DNA of 64,000 nt from the NCBI GenBank assembly GCA_018417955.1, contig JACTVC010000002.1, forward strand, positions 4,526,001-4,590,000, read 5' to 3'. Below are positions 1 through 11,089 of this stretch, piece after piece. The DNA is from Laccaria trichodermophora (lineage: Eukaryota; Basidiomycota; Agaricomycetes; Agaricales; Hydnangiaceae). Every line of letters starts with the position of its first letter. Position 1 is the first letter of the stretch. Made by a program: the position numbers and the translations under genes. The notes beneath the pieces were generated by a model that did not search any database, had not been told where the DNA came from, and saw nothing but the letters and a program-made list of their open reading frames with translations.

Positions 1-696
1 GCTTTGAAAGCTCAACCAAATCCTGCCCATATCGCCCTCTCTTCATTCTCTCTCCCTTCCATCAGGCATCAGATCGCCCCAGAATCCACCTTTACCCTCA
101 TCACCCAGAATGTTGACGGGTTCAGTGTCATCGCCGATAAGCAGATTCAAGCCAACGAGCCCCCCGCTGCCGATGAGCAGCCACGTCTCATTGAGATACA
201 TGGCAGGCTCTTTGACGTCTTGTGCACTTCCCGCGACTGCGATCATATTGAATTCAATACCAGTTCACCCATCTGTGAAGGTCTCGCCGGAACGGAAGCT
301 CACGTAGCAGCAGGAGACCTCGACCCAGAAATTCCCATCACTTCTCTTCCATGCTGCGCCAAGTGTGGTTCTCTCGCTCGACCGGGTGTAGTATGGTTCG
401 GCGAAATGCCACATAAATTGGACGAGATTGACGAGATTGCTGCAAAGGCTGATCTATGCTTAGTGGTTGGAACATCCTCCACGGCAAGACCTTCGACTTG
501 TGCCTCTGTCACTAGAAACACTGACTATGATCCGCAGGTGTACCCAGCCGCAGGTTATGCAGCGGAGGTTCAAGACCGAGGTGGAAAAGTAGCTGTCTTC
601 AACCTGGACCGAAGCAAAGGAGATCACGACGCCGACTATCTCTTCTTGGGTCCATGTGAAGAGACCTTACCTCGAGCGTTGTGCCTCACAAACTAG
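1..696 (+). CDS. SIRT5-type sirtuin (NAD-dependent deacylase), 5' truncated by window edge
   Basis: Class III (sirtuin) deacylase that removes acyl groups from lysine using NAD+. The reading frame is open from base 1, and the Rossmann start and glycine-rich NAD loop lie upstream of the window. Visible motifs in order: TLITQNVDG (NAD/ribose binding), EIHGRL with the catalytic His, two zinc Cys pairs (LCTSRDC and CCAKC), [11 protein letters not shown], and LVVGTSST followed by [11 protein letters not shown]. That last join requires removing 484-537, a 54-nt intron with a GCAAGA donor and CCGCAG acceptor. It is phase 0 and a multiple of three, so retention would not shift the frame. Exons are 1-483 and 538-696. 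The class assignment rests on the PGVVWFGE and VYPAA blocks. The SIRT5 Tyr/Arg acyl-pocket residues would be upstream and cannot be checked here. Confidence 0.88.
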   Translation, partial: ALKAQPNPAHIALSSFSLPSIRHQIAPESTFTLITQNVDGFSVIADKQIQANEPPAADEQPRLIEIHGRLFDVLCTSRDCDHIEFNTSSPICEGLAGTEAHVAAGDLDPEIPITSLPCCAKCGSLARPGVVWFGEMPHKLDEIDEIAAKADLCLVVGTSSTARPSTCASVTRNTDYDPQVYPAAGYAAEVQDRGGKVAVFNLDRSKGDHDADYLFLGPCEETLPRALCLTN

Positions 697-831
697 CTTT
701 TGGGTTTAGCGGTAATGGGTTCATTAAGTGGAAAACAATGGCTAAATAACATGAATGTCGTCGAATAGCTATTGGAGCGCACATTGCAATAAGCATTATG
801 GAAAGATAACTGAGACAATCACGTACGACGT

Positions 832-1377
832 TCATCTTCTATCCGCCGCTTCCAGTTCCTCCTCTTCGCGCTCCTTGTCTTCCCTATCGTTTTTCATCAG
901 CGTCTCCGCTGATTCTTCCAGAACCTCCAACCCAGGCATCACATTGCCCGAATGAGTCACATCCACACCATAAAGCGCCTCGATGATCTTCAACTCTCTT
1001 CGTCGCCTAATTTGACTCCACTTGCCTGCCACTAGCGTGGGGCGAGTGGTGTTGGCGTGTGGATTCCACTGGCTCATTTTCGGTGCTTCACGCAAGTCCA
1101 TAACCTTGTCTTTCAGGCTCGTAAAGGTGACATCAGCAGTTGCCGGCAGTAGGTCGTTCGGATCCTCTGACGCGAAAGTTGCATCAATTCGCTTTCCAAG
1201 GTCCTCTGGCGTGATAAAGGTCTCAGATTGGTGGTAGAGGGATATGAGGGCTCGCATTTTTGCAGAGGGAAGGGAACGATGCGACAGAACATTAGGAAGG
1301 GATTTTGAGGAGGTGTCCGATGAGAAATTTCGTTTGAGCACGGATATCCGACGTCGTACACAACTTTGCAACGACAT
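832..1377 (-). CDS. Small protein with mitochondrial-type N-terminus, family not recognised
   Basis: Intronless frame of 181 residues. I start it at the ATG at 1377 because the N-terminus that follows is rich in Arg and Ser and lacks acidic residues over about the first 23 positions, typical of a mitochondrial presequence. The middle holds a basic-aromatic block (KWSQIRRRRELKIIEALYGV) and the C-terminus is a charged Glu/Lys/Arg helix ending EEEELEAADRR. The gene lies 46 bp downstream of the acyl-CoA dehydrogenase stop on the same strand and converges on the sirtuin (135 bp). The composition would suit a mitochondrial ribosome or respiratory assembly factor, but that is inference; I do not recognise the family. 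Confidence 0.6.
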   Translation of the reverse strand: MSLQSCVRRRISVLKRNFSSDTSSKSLPNVLSHRSLPSAKMRALISLYHQSETFITPEDLGKRIDATFASEDPNDLLPATADVTFTSLKDKVMDLREAPKMSQWNPHANTTRPTLVAGKWSQIRRRRELKIIEALYGVDVTHSGNVMPGLEVLEESAETLMKNDREDKEREEEELEAADRR

Positions 1378-1423
1378 GGTGGTCACAGAAAAGGTAATTT
1401 ATAACAATAGTAAACAACGCGTG

Positions 1424-3360
1424 TTATAGATGTCCTTTAATTCCAGCTTTCTCCATCAGTACTCCTTCCTTCCTCTTTCTCTCGGAAGCCTTTTTCACAA
1501 GCCCAGGTGCCCGCCTGAGTTCCCGTTGTCCCACTTGCTGTATATGAACCGCGTCGGGGCCCTAAAAGGAGGTCGTCACGTCAGTGTTTTACTAGTACAG
1601 TTATTCCACGACACGTACATCGGCAATGCGAAGAGTACGGAGACCTGCCCACCGTCCAGCAAGTTCTTGGTCTTGAGAAACACCCTCAGCACCAAAGGCT
1701 TGGATTGCCCGGTCAATGACGGTCAACGCCATTTCAGGCACTACAAACTGGTTTATGATTGGTTCAGTCAAAATATACGAGAGATTCGGATAATTTACGA
1801 ACTTTCGCAATGCCGATTTCTTTCAGAGCTCCCTTGGCCTTGTACTTGTCGATCTACAGATACAACACGACAGTCAGAAACCATGGATAAACGTTTAGTT
1901 AGGTATTTACTTGCAAGGCGGCACTCAAAACGAGGAGCCTTGCGCTCTCGATTTCAGCCCGAGATTTGGCAATGTCAGCAATCACCGTACCTTGTTAACC
2001 TGCTGTCAGTCGCTTGAGCATAATTTGTGTGAGGGCTACCCACCGTGCTCATAAAGGTACTTTCCAAAGGTCTTGCGACCGGGGTCAGTCACTCGCTCGA
2101 GCATGAGATCCAGAGACGCCTGAGCCGCGCCGATAGAGCGCATGCAGTGATGGATGCGGCCAGGTCTGTAAGTTTCGTCAGTGACATTGATAGACAATAG
2201 AAGACCAAGATATATACCCGAGGCGGCCTTGGATAATCTCAAAGCCCCTACCCCAACCCAAAACCAAGTTACCCAGAGGTACTCGGACATTCTCGTAGAT
2301 GACTTCGCAATGTCCTTCAGGAGCGTCATCATAGCCGAAGACGTGCATGGGACGGACAACTGTCACACCAGGTGCGTCAGCTGGGACAATCACGACACTC
2401 TGTTGGTTATAGTGATTCTTGTTGGTTGGGTCGCTCTTCCCCATGACAAGATGGAGTTTTGTGCGTGGATCTCCTGCACCACTGATCCACCTGGAAAAAA
2501 TGTTAGCGATAAATCAACGGACATTCAGGGTGCGACATACCACTTGTGACCGTTGATGACAATTTCATCACCTTCTCTTCTTATTGAAGTGCGGATGTTC
2601 GTTGCATCGGATGACGCGACTGCCGGTGTGGTGATTGAATTATGAAAATGACTTCAGAAATTCGGCACATACCGCCCTTCTCCGTCATCGCAAACGCTGA
2701 ACGAATGTCACCGTTCAAAAGAGGGACGAGCCACTTTTTTTGTTGTTCAGGAGAGCCATAACGAGCCAAGACCTCTGTAGCCGCCGTCAGATAATATTTC
2801 TTCGGGTCACCTATGTTGATAGCTCACCCATATTGCCAGTATCCGGTGCAGCACAGTTTACGGCCTCGGGACCCATATGTCCAGCTCGACCCAGGATTTC
2901 AGCCATGACGGCATACTGTGGGCAGCTTAGTTGAGGTTGATACCAGAGGCCCAAACACATACCTCGAGGTTAGTGAGGGGCACGCCATGCTCGGGATAGT
3001 GGGCCTTGCTAAGGAAAAGATTCCAAAGTCCTAGCTTTTTAGCTTTCTCCTTCAGTTCAGCAATGATGGGGACGACAGTCTTCCAACGCCGCTCTGGGTC
3101 GGTGGGTATCTGAGCATGAGCAACTCGGACCGCAGGGAAAACTTCGTCCTAACAAGGAAATGTAAAGACGCGTGTGTCTGCTGGGGATAAACGCACCTCC
3201 ATAAACTTAATGAGCTTTGCTAGTGTCTCCTTGGCATAAGGGGAAAACTTGTCCTCAATCTACCACAACGATGAGAACTGTGTTGGGTGGGATTGAGGAG
3301 AGAAACAACCATTGCCCATGATGATTCAGAGGTGTATTCAATGACAGGATGGGGGGCCAT
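1424..3360 (-). CDS. Acyl-CoA dehydrogenase (ACAD10/11-like), 12 exons
   Basis: FAD-dependent acyl-CoA dehydrogenase that introduces the alpha-beta double bond in fatty acyl-CoA. Exons in transcript order: 3360-3310, 3259-3197, 3148-2963, 2915-2828, 2774-2673, 2619-2541, 2490-2218, 2165-2044, 1990-1911, 1853-1803, 1747-1619, 1561-1424. They sum to 1362 nt, or 453 residues. Key blocks: [51 protein letters not shown] (flavin contact), [26 protein letters not shown], and [12 protein letters not shown] near the C-terminus. All introns are 47-57 nt. The chosen ATG has an A at -3 and follows a stop-containing leader. The C-terminus ends Gly-His-Leu, which loosely fits a type 1 peroxisomal signal ([SAGC][KRH][LM]), so it could act in peroxisomes. 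It lacks the N-terminal kinase and cytochrome b5 fusions seen in some relatives. Confidence 0.93.
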
Positions 3361-3619
3361 GATTGATGATAGAACTGCAGTAAGGACAACTTGAAGCCCT
3401 CGAGTTATAAATGGAGGCAAGGCGGCAATTAACGATAGCCGGACCGTGTAATGATGCGCCAAATACAACCCCGTCAAATCAAAGTAGTCCAAATCAACGA
3501 GATCTTATCTGACATCCACTGAGGAAGTACTAGTATAGGGGCTAAGATAAAAGTACAGAGAAGTCATGGGCATATTGATACAGAGCAGAGGGTACAATCT
3601 TCTAAAAAAATAAAAGTCC

Positions 3620-6600
3620 TCAACGATTCCCGTCGTGAGCTTCGGATGATGATATGTCCCCGAGGGTAAAAGGCAGGTCTGGGTCGTATCCAAAAGCACC
3701 TGGATCATAACTGTGCCACAACGAGTCCTGATCACTTGTGGTATATCCTCCTGGGTTATAATTCCTGATGTAGTCCAGCCCACGGAATGGTAGGCCGGGC
3801 GCAGCGAAGGAAGCAGACGGTGGGGTCGTCGATAGCCCGGATATTGTCCCACTCAACTCCGTTGCAGGATCATAACCGCTGTAACCACCTTCCAACGAAT
3901 TATATGCTCCGTAGGGGTTGTTGTACATTGCAGTGTCTTGCGATGTCGGAGAATAAAGATCCATCCCGCTGTGCTCCCCATTGCCATTCCATTGATGGAG
4001 GTTGGACTGCGTGAGTGTATGGGGCTGCATATTGTAGTCGAACTCATAGCCCGAAGGTGATGGTGCATGTCCTGGAGACAGAGGTGTGGCAAATGCGTAG
4101 TTGCTTCCTGGGGCGAGTCGAGGGCTCGATTCCTGGGGTTGATCGAGGCCTGGCATAGCAGGCGACGGAAGATTTACAGAAGCGGGTGAGCTGTGGGGAC
4201 TAGAACCACCGCGAGCTGAAGTTGGACTGGAAAAGGACTGATAAAAAGGGGCTACTGGACGTTCAACGCCCTCAGGCTCCTCGTATCCTCTCTTCCGTGA
4301 AGTCGACCTTGCTCGTTGAGCTGTCAAAGTAAAATGTCAGTTCCATAAGCAGACGAGACCAATTTGATACTCACAATCGGTGCGATATGGTGATACAGCA
4401 GCCAATCTACGAGAAGTCGAGGTGCTTGGGTCACGTGACTGGTTCCTCCTCGATCTCCCTTTCGTGACACGGTTAGACGTTGAGGAACCAGATGCTGACG
4501 TCGCAATCGTTACAGACCGCCGACGTTCTGAGCGAAGAGGAGCTATTGCAGATGGCGCAACAGTAGAAAGCTGAGGAAGCGGCCCAGATGGCTTGCCCTC
4601 GGCACTTTGCTTTATAGCCTGGCTGGCAGTATTGATAAGTTCAATGAGCAGCTCTTTGCACTTGCGTGCACCTGGCCACTGACCCTCCCACGATTCAAGT
4701 GCAGCAAGGGTGCTTTTGGCTTCTTCCATAGCAGCAGATGCAGCACGAGGTTCTGGGGAGTGCATTGCATACAAAAGCACAATCACAGCGGAGCTGAAAA
4801 GGTGTTGAATGAAGAAGGCAAGGTGATGAGAGGGAGGCACAACGTGTTTCATGGAAGGGGCAAGTCGAATGCACGAGCGAGCGGACGAAACTGCCTTCAT
4901 CGTTGATTTCGCCGTCACAGGCTGATCTCGTTTGACAGGTAGGAGATTCCGGTGAAGGGTTGTTAAAACGGAATAGTAATGACTGCACAGGACCGCGCCC
5001 ATGGAAACTTGTTCATCTGTTTCGGGCTGTGACTTGAAAACAGCTGGGAGCTCGTCGCACCACCTAGTCAGTTCGTTGTCCAGAGATTCAACCATACGTT
5101 GCAATTCAACCTTCCGCTCAGGTTCGAGTTGATCTTTGCAAATTTCCAGAGCATAAACCTGTCTGAGGACGCGACCCCCTATCTCGTACAACTTGATCAA
5201 AGAGATCGATCCTGTCATCAGGGAAAACTGCCGTCGAGGCATTGTCGCTCCTGCGATCGAGAAGTATTCGGGTAGATGTTCGTCGTCTACATCGATGGGG
5301 AGTTCGACATCGCAGTCCGAATCATTGATGCCCAGCGGACGACCTAAAGCAAGGGCAAGCATGCGATCCAGAGTGTAGACACCCCACCAAATCTTTCTTC
5401 GAGTTTCTTTCTCGATTGAAGTGATGGTGAGTCGACGTGGCGAACGCTGCGTTCACAATTAGTGATGAGGGCGTAGAAAAATGAAGAGGTCACTGACGTG
5501 GAGTCCTAAATCTTGGCCAGCTCGAACGGCTTGCCCAACAAGTAACCATGCTTGTGGAAGGCAATTAACAGAGCATAGGAATGAAGACATCAGAATGAAA
5601 CATTGCACATGCTCAACTTGTATGCTGGCATGGCTAATGTACTGAAGCATCAGAGCACTGTGGTTTGCTGAATGTAGGACTACGTTTATGGATCAAGAGA
5701 AACATACCGCTCATAGTAGACCATACCCATTCCACCATCATCGTTACGTTCCGATGTAGTCAAACGTGGGTCATTGACCAGGTGAGCACTACAAGCGAAT
5801 ACAGCGAAAACCAGGGAGAGAAAGGCGGTTTCATTGCGAGCAAGAACGTGATCGTGAGTGTTGTTCATGATATTCTCGTAACGCCGCAGAAAAGATGGTT
5901 TGTCGATAACGGGCATCAGGAAATGGAATCGAGCGAAATAAGCTTGGACCTGAAAATGTTCAGCGTCTAGCGCAAGACGGGATGGTCGATCACTCACCAG
6001 CTTATCAGCAAGGTCGCGCTCTGGATACTCTACCTCCTCTGGACCAGGAAGTGCATGTATCTTGCCAAAAAAGACGGCCGCTGGGAAGTACAGTTTATTA
6101 ACGCTGGGTCCAGGGGCATGTGGATCCTCCTCCATGGGTGATACCCTATGTAGGGGAGATGTGGTCAAAGCTCTGAATGACTGAATGAGAGACATGGTCG
6201 ATGAACTGCCGATCCATCGCATGTGGCCATATTCATCCAGAGCCAATTGACCAAACGATTCGCTGAAATCATCGTCTAGACTGGGATTGCTGTCAGGTTC
6301 TGAAGAGGGAACTTTTGGTACAGAAGAGGGGAGGTTGGAGGTAGGTGGCGCTGGCGTTTCTGATACGATGGTGGCGGCGCCGGCCACAGCGCCGGTCGCT
6401 ACGGATGAAGCAACAATGTTGTTGGCAGATGGGCCAATCTGTTCAAGATGAGGCGCAATCTGCGAGAATAAGGACTCCATGTGCAGGAGTCGAGCTTCAA
6501 GTTCTTGCACATAACTAAAAACCAAGCATGAATCATGCAAAAATAGGTAGTAAGGACAAGTCATCAACGCACTGTCGACTTAGAGCAGCCCTGTCTTTTG

Positions 6601-6879
6601 TCTGTAACCAAGTGCACTGCGAGCCCGACATGGAGCATTGGGAGCAAGTAGGTTCGCATCCGTCACATTTAATCTTCTTACGCCTGGAAGGAAGTGGCGT
6701 TATCGCAGGCAGATGAGAGGAAAGCTAGCTTCATACCGGCAACTTTCGCATGCCCTCCACACCCGTCTCCGTTGTAACTGAATTGGTTTTTGACCAACAT
6801 CTGAAGCCATTGTGTCGTCGTCGATGCGCTTCTTCTTGCTACTGTGTAGCGCCGACGAGGAATCTTCGCCCTTGGCCAT
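3620..6879 (-). CDS. Zn2Cys6 transcription factor, XlnR-like
   Basis: Nuclear DNA-binding activator of the fungal binuclear zinc-cluster class. Exons: 6879-6737, 6683-6573, 6514-5998, 5949-5708, 5657-5498, 5446-4375, 4320-3620; 2946 nt, 981 residues. The zinc cluster uses Cys44, 47, 54, 61, 64 and 71, with an extra Cys57 inside the loop. A short linker leads to a coiled coil (YVQELEARLLHMESLFSQI). The fungal_trans middle homology region contains YFARFHFLMPVIDKPSFLRR, QAVRAGQDLGLH, RRKIWWGVYTLDRMLALALG and RPLGIND. The last ~300 residues are Ser/Pro/Tyr-rich and probably activating. The ATG at 6879 follows a pyrimidine-rich leader; an in-frame start at 7146 would add 89 residues and looks less likely. 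XlnR is the closest architecture I know, but target genes cannot be read from this window. Confidence 0.88.
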
Positions 6880-7146
6880 TGTGGTGGTGGTAAGACAAAA
6901 ATAAGGGGTGAAAGGGTCAGACCACGTGCGAATTCTAGATCGGTATATTCTTTGATTGCAGAAGCTTGGCAGATCCAGCAAATGGATGGATTCCTGCGAG
7001 ATTCTTGTTGGATTCTTGAATGCAAGAGGTGCGCTGGGAAGCGGCGTTGTCAAGAAACCTGTGCTTGGACTCCTTGGGGTTTTATATGCTTGGTCCTCGT
7101 GTGCAATGGTTATATTTGAGATGTGTCGCGTGGCCATTGAACCCAA

Positions 7147-7947
7147 ATCGATAGACGCTTTCTTATGGTTTCTTATCCTACGGTGCTTATATTTTGTGGC
7201 ATATGAGCTATAGCGTCACTCGGAGCGCTTGAAATTGCGGTGAACATCCATTTGACTCGTCCCTGCAATCCCGCATACATACATCTCTTATGTAGTCGGG
7301 GCCCGGCATTGTCTGGCGCTTCGCTTTCGCCAGCTTGACGTCAGTATCTGGATAATCAGCATTGCCTTGGACGCGGAAATCCGGCGTTACTTCAAGAGGA
7401 CACCGGTCAGATTTGTGGAAATTGGCATGGCTCACTGAGGGCCAACAAGCTAGATGGAGTATGTACTCAGATGCAATGAATCATTTTCCGCACGGAGTAC
7501 TCGTGACTCTATTGGAGTGTGCGGCACTGTGATGTGTCCACACTTGTCAGAATGAAAAGTGCATGCTGATCTTTCCGAAGAACTCGTTGTTACTTGAATG
7601 AAAAAGGCACAGATGATCGAGGCAAAAATGCATGTCCTGGAAACACTAAGCACATATCACACTACATACTTACTAGAGGTAACAAAAGAAGTTCATCGGT
7701 ATATCAAATCATCATTTTTGGGCATTCTGCTGTTAGATTTGATGAAGGAGATCAATAGCAAGGCAGTATCTACCTGTATCTACCAATTCCGATGAACTAG
7801 TAGAGCATGCAGAAACTTCAATCACTTGCGAATACGACTCGATTTCTGACAACCATCCAATTACCGCTGGAGCAAATGAGCCACCAATTCGTCAACGCGT
7901 CAGCAACATCCCTATCGGCGTTCCCAATCCCCACTTGCCGCTAGATG
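7147..7947. other. Intergenic stretch, no supported gene
   Basis: About 800 bp upstream of the zinc-cluster gene. Short frames exist on both strands but none has a recognisable motif or splice pattern. Bases 7697-7795 resemble 39983-40066 in the transposon block (shared words include TTCTGCT, GGAGATCAATAG and TCTACCAATTC), so this part is probably an old transposon remnant. Confidence 0.5.
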
Positions 7948-8571
7948 AAAATACCCGATACGTTAGTAGAGGGTTCTTACACCCTCGGGTTCACTCAAAG
8001 AAAATATTTTCAAAGTTGTACTTGTTTGTTGTTCTCGTGACCCATCTCGGCCCTTCCCGTTGTCGTTTGTTATTTTTAGCACTTTTGAGGATCTTTTGCA
8101 GTTGTTTGTTCGTCGGTGACTCGGCTCTGCCTGATTCCCCCGTTTATTTTTGGCAATTTTAAGGATCTTTTGCAGTTGTTTGTCCGTCGGCTCTGCCCGC
8201 CTCTCCTCTTACAGTCTTCTCGTGTTTATTTTTGGCAGCTTTTGAGGATGTTTTGTATCTATTTGTTCTAGTGACTGCTTCTTAAGTACTTACGACTGGG
8301 GGAATCTCTTGTTTGAATTTGGTTTAAATACAGCTGTTTTTGTAAGTTGTAACCGCGAGTCGACCTGCAAGGAGCGAACCGCTTTGCGGTTCGGCGACGA
8401 GCAGGGAGGATAACTAAGTAAAAGAACTATGTCCAAGACTTGTGAGGAAAGGGGCCCGGTGACTAATGAAAAATGTTGTACCACCCAAATATGTAGTTTT
8501 ACAAATGACGTTTGGATGGTTAAGAAAATTGGGTATCGGGTTTTGCGCCCGAAGGCGCGCTATGTGGTTAT
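7948..8571. repeat. Left arm of a long inverted repeat around the Pab2 gene
   Basis: This arm is matched in reverse complement by 9771-10244. The outer end reads AATACCCGATACGTTAGTA and the inner end reads GGGTATCGGGTTTTGCGCCC. Each arm therefore carries its own short inverted ends (ACCCGATAC...GTATCGGGT) and looks like a non-autonomous element of about 470 bp. The left arm is about 150 bp longer because a block ending in TTTGCAGTTGTTTGT and CGTCGG is repeated in tandem (about 8065-8230). Two internal hairpins are visible: GAACCGCTTTGCGGTTC (about 8377-8393) and GCGCCCGAAGGCGC (about 8545-8558). Confidence 0.82.
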
Positions 8572-8700
8572 GAGAAAGATCATACCGTCCTTGATTTGTT
8601 TGTAGTTGGCTACAAGTTGTGTAATGCACGTGATGGTTGTTTATACCTAACGCAATGGAAGCCAAACAGTGCACAGGAACATCATTCAATTTGTGCGCGC

Positions 8701-9586
8701 ATGGCTGACGTCGAAACAACACAACCACCCGCGAACGGCGGCGGCGACTCTATCGTTGATGACGGGGAAGAGGCAGAATCGAAGGTATTCTCTCTATTCT
8801 TCTTTCTTGATCGAAGATGTAATTTTTTTTTGCAGGAGATTATGCTTATGAAACAGAGGGTCGAGGAAATGGAACGGGAAGCAAAGAAGCTGCGAGAGCT
8901 CCAAGCTGCAGCTGAGCAGGCCAGCAATAATGGTGATGACGATGGAGTGCCGATGGAGACAGAGGAGGATAAATCTCAAGCAGACAACCGGAGTGTTTAC
9001 GTTGGAAACGTGAGTGGGTCATGCTGGTCAATTCATGATCATCTTTTCTCAGGTTGGTTTCTTTTTTTCTTAGGTTGACTACAGCGCCACGCCAGAGGAG
9101 ATACAGGGTCACTTCCAAGCATGTGGTACCATCAACCGAGTGACCATTCTCTGCGACAAATTCACTGGTCATCCAAAAGGGTTTGCGAAACCAGTTTATA
9201 CAATTCTAACAACTTCCTGACATATTCCCCTTTAGGTATGCATATGTTGAGTTTGCGGAACCTGACCATATCGATGCTGCATTGGCGATGGACAACTCGC
9301 TGTTCCGAGGCAGGCTGATCAAGGCATGTTCTGTTTCTTCCTCCGCCTAAAATGCCAAAAGTGACAGCATCTCGTGACAGGTAACAGCCAAGAGGACGAA
9401 TATCCCTGGATTCAATCGGGGCAGAGGCCGTGGAGGAGGATATCGTGGGGGTTACAGAGGAGGTTTCAGAGGAGGTTATACCGGGTATAGTCCTTATAGA
9501 GGGCGTGGCAGGTGAGTTTTCTGGACTTGATTGTAAAACACGGAACTATTTCTCATCTTCGTAGGGGTAGGGGTCGGGGATTCTGA
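8701..9586 (+). CDS. pab2: Nuclear poly(A)-binding protein, Pab2/PABPN1 type
   Basis: RNA-binding protein that coats nascent poly(A) tails in the nucleus and takes part in polyadenylation and RNA surveillance. Exons: 8701-8784, 8836-9009, 9074-9180, 9236-9323, 9381-9511, 9565-9586; 606 nt, 201 residues. Layout: acidic N-terminus, coiled coil ([19 protein letters not shown]), and one RRM with RNP2 SVYVGNVDY and RNP1 KGYAYVEF plus the family hallmark [23 protein letters not shown]-terminal Arg/Gly tail ([11 protein letters not shown]...) ends RGRGRGF and is a likely arginine-methylation substrate. The fourth intron (9324-9380) has a GC donor (AAG/GCATGT) and joins LIK to VTAKRTN, which the family requires. 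The gene sits between two inverted repeat arms, 129 bp and 184 bp away. Confidence 0.95.
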
Positions 9587-9770
9587 AGACAGAAAATACG
9601 GCACCAACTGTCAGGCATTTGCTGCGCCAACCATCGCTCTTTACGCTTGGCTATCGATTCCTGTTGTTTTGCTCTAAGTATAAGATACCAACTCCAAAGT
9701 CGTGGTCCAAAACGTACATCTAGTAGCCTAATATGTTTCATTTCTGTTGTTTGAGCTTGTGCCAATATTT

Positions 9771-10244
9771 ATAACCACGTAGCGCGCCTTCGGGCGCAAA
9801 ACCCGATACCCAAATTTCTTACATCATTCGTAATGCTATTACCGCATGTGGTACAACATTTTTCGTTGTTTGTCGCAAGTTTGTCCAAGAGTTTGTCGGT
9901 AGCCTTTTTATCACAGTTGAACAGTTCTTGTACTAAGTTATCCTCCTTGCTCGTCGCCGAACCGCTTCGCGGTTCGCTCCTCGCAGGTCGACTCGCGGTT
10001 AAAAAAACAACTGTATTTAAACCAAACTTGAACAAGAGATTCCCCAAGTCGTACTTAAGCTGAAGAAGAGGTCACTAGAACAAACAGATACAAAACATCC
10101 TCAAAAGCTGCCAAAAATAAACACGAGAAGACGGAAAGAGCCGAGATGGGTCACGAGAAAACCAAACAAGACCAAAATTGAGAATTTTTTCCCTGGGTGA
10201 GACCGAGGGTGTAATAACCCTTACTAACGTATCGGGTATTTTAT
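9771..10244. repeat. Right arm of the inverted repeat flanking the Pab2 gene
   Basis: Reverse complement of 7948-8571 with scattered mismatches. The inner end is ATAACCACGTAGCGCGCC and the outer end is TTACTAACGTATCGGGTATT. It retains both hairpins (GCGCGCCTTCGGGCGC and GAACCGCTTCGCGGTTC) but lacks the tandem duplication of the left arm. It ends only 76 bp before the bL19m start codon, so that gene's promoter probably overlaps it. Confidence 0.82.
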
Positions 10245-10320
10245 TTTGACAAACAAAATTCACGTCTACCTCATTCAACACATCTCATTCGACGCACTTC
10301 ATTCTCGTTTCTAGTGCAAC

Positions 10321-10848
10321 ATGTCGCACATCTTGTGCCGAGCAACGAGGCTAATGTCGACTTCAACAATGCAACAGGCAGCCTCAAAGAGCCAGCAACC
10401 ATACCCTTTTTCCTCGACCGCCCTCACCCCAGATGCGCACCACATACCGCTTACACCTTCCCTCCGCCAAGGCAAAGGTTTAATGGAGTACCTTCAGCAG
10501 ACACTCCCCACCGCAGAGAAACGCGAAATGCTTCGCAAGCTCTTCGACAGAAACTCTCCTGGGAGGCTGCTCCCAGGATCTATCGTCACCGTTCTTTCAG
10601 AACAAGCACCGACCTCCTTCACCGGCGTGTTATTGGCTATTCGACGGAGAGGTCAGGACACATCATTCAGAGTTCGGAATATCATCCAGCGAACAGGCGT
10701 GGAGATGCAGTTCTTCCCAAACTCGCCTGGGTTGAAGGAGATTAAAGTGATTCGAAAGCCCCCCAAAGGACGGATGCGGAGAGCAAAACTGTTTTATTTG
10801 CGAGATTCACCCGAGAAAATGAGCATGATTGCTGGTGGTAAAAAGTAG
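10321..10848 (+). CDS. IMG1: Mitochondrial large-subunit ribosomal protein bL19m
   Basis: Bacterial-type L19 of the mitochondrial large ribosomal subunit, at the subunit interface. Single exon, 175 residues. The N-terminal ~30 residues are Ser/Thr/Arg-rich and fit an import sequence. The L19 fold shows as LLPGSIVTVLSEQ, FTGVLLAIRRRGQDTSFRVR, RTGVEMQFFPNSPGLKEIKV and the signature GRMRRAKLFYLRD near the end. The start is the first ATG (ACATG context), and no alternative in-frame start precedes the presequence. It is one of the few intronless genes in the window. Confidence 0.93.
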   Translation: MSHILCRATRLMSTSTMQQAASKSQQPYPFSSTALTPDAHHIPLTPSLRQGKGLMEYLQQTLPTAEKREMLRKLFDRNSPGRLLPGSIVTVLSEQAPTSFTGVLLAIRRRGQDTSFRVRNIIQRTGVEMQFFPNSPGLKEIKVIRKPPKGRMRRAKLFYLRDSPEKMSMIAGGKK

Positions 10849-11089
10849 ATTGTGAGTGTACTGCAAAATGCTTTTGATTGCACAATGACCAGATTTTTCA
10901 TAGCGTTATGGTAGACATGGTTCTTTGCATTAGATACTTTGAGCCCTTCTTAAGCTGTTAGTATGTACTAGGTTGATTTGAAGTTGATGCTCGAAATATT
11001 GTACGAGAAAGGTCAACGCTAAGCGCCTAAACACGAGTTTTCTCCTTCCTTACATACTGCGACCGCAGCCTTCTGTATTTTTGCAATAC

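Noticed and set aside
6880..7146. Longer N-terminus for the zinc-cluster factor (start at 7146)
   Set aside because: The extra 89 residues are not conserved in character and the downstream ATG at 6879 follows a clean pyrimidine-rich leader; kept as a possibility only.
7208..7435. 75-codon minus-strand frame with several Cys
   Set aside because: Short, no conserved motif and no upstream or downstream exons that fit; could be chance.
8531..8571. Helitron 3' end (hairpin followed by CTRR) at the inner arm of the Pab2 repeats
   Set aside because: The GCGCCCGAAGGCGC hairpin is present but the following bases (CGCTATG) do not match CTRR, and no TC 5' end or A/T host dinucleotide could be fixed.
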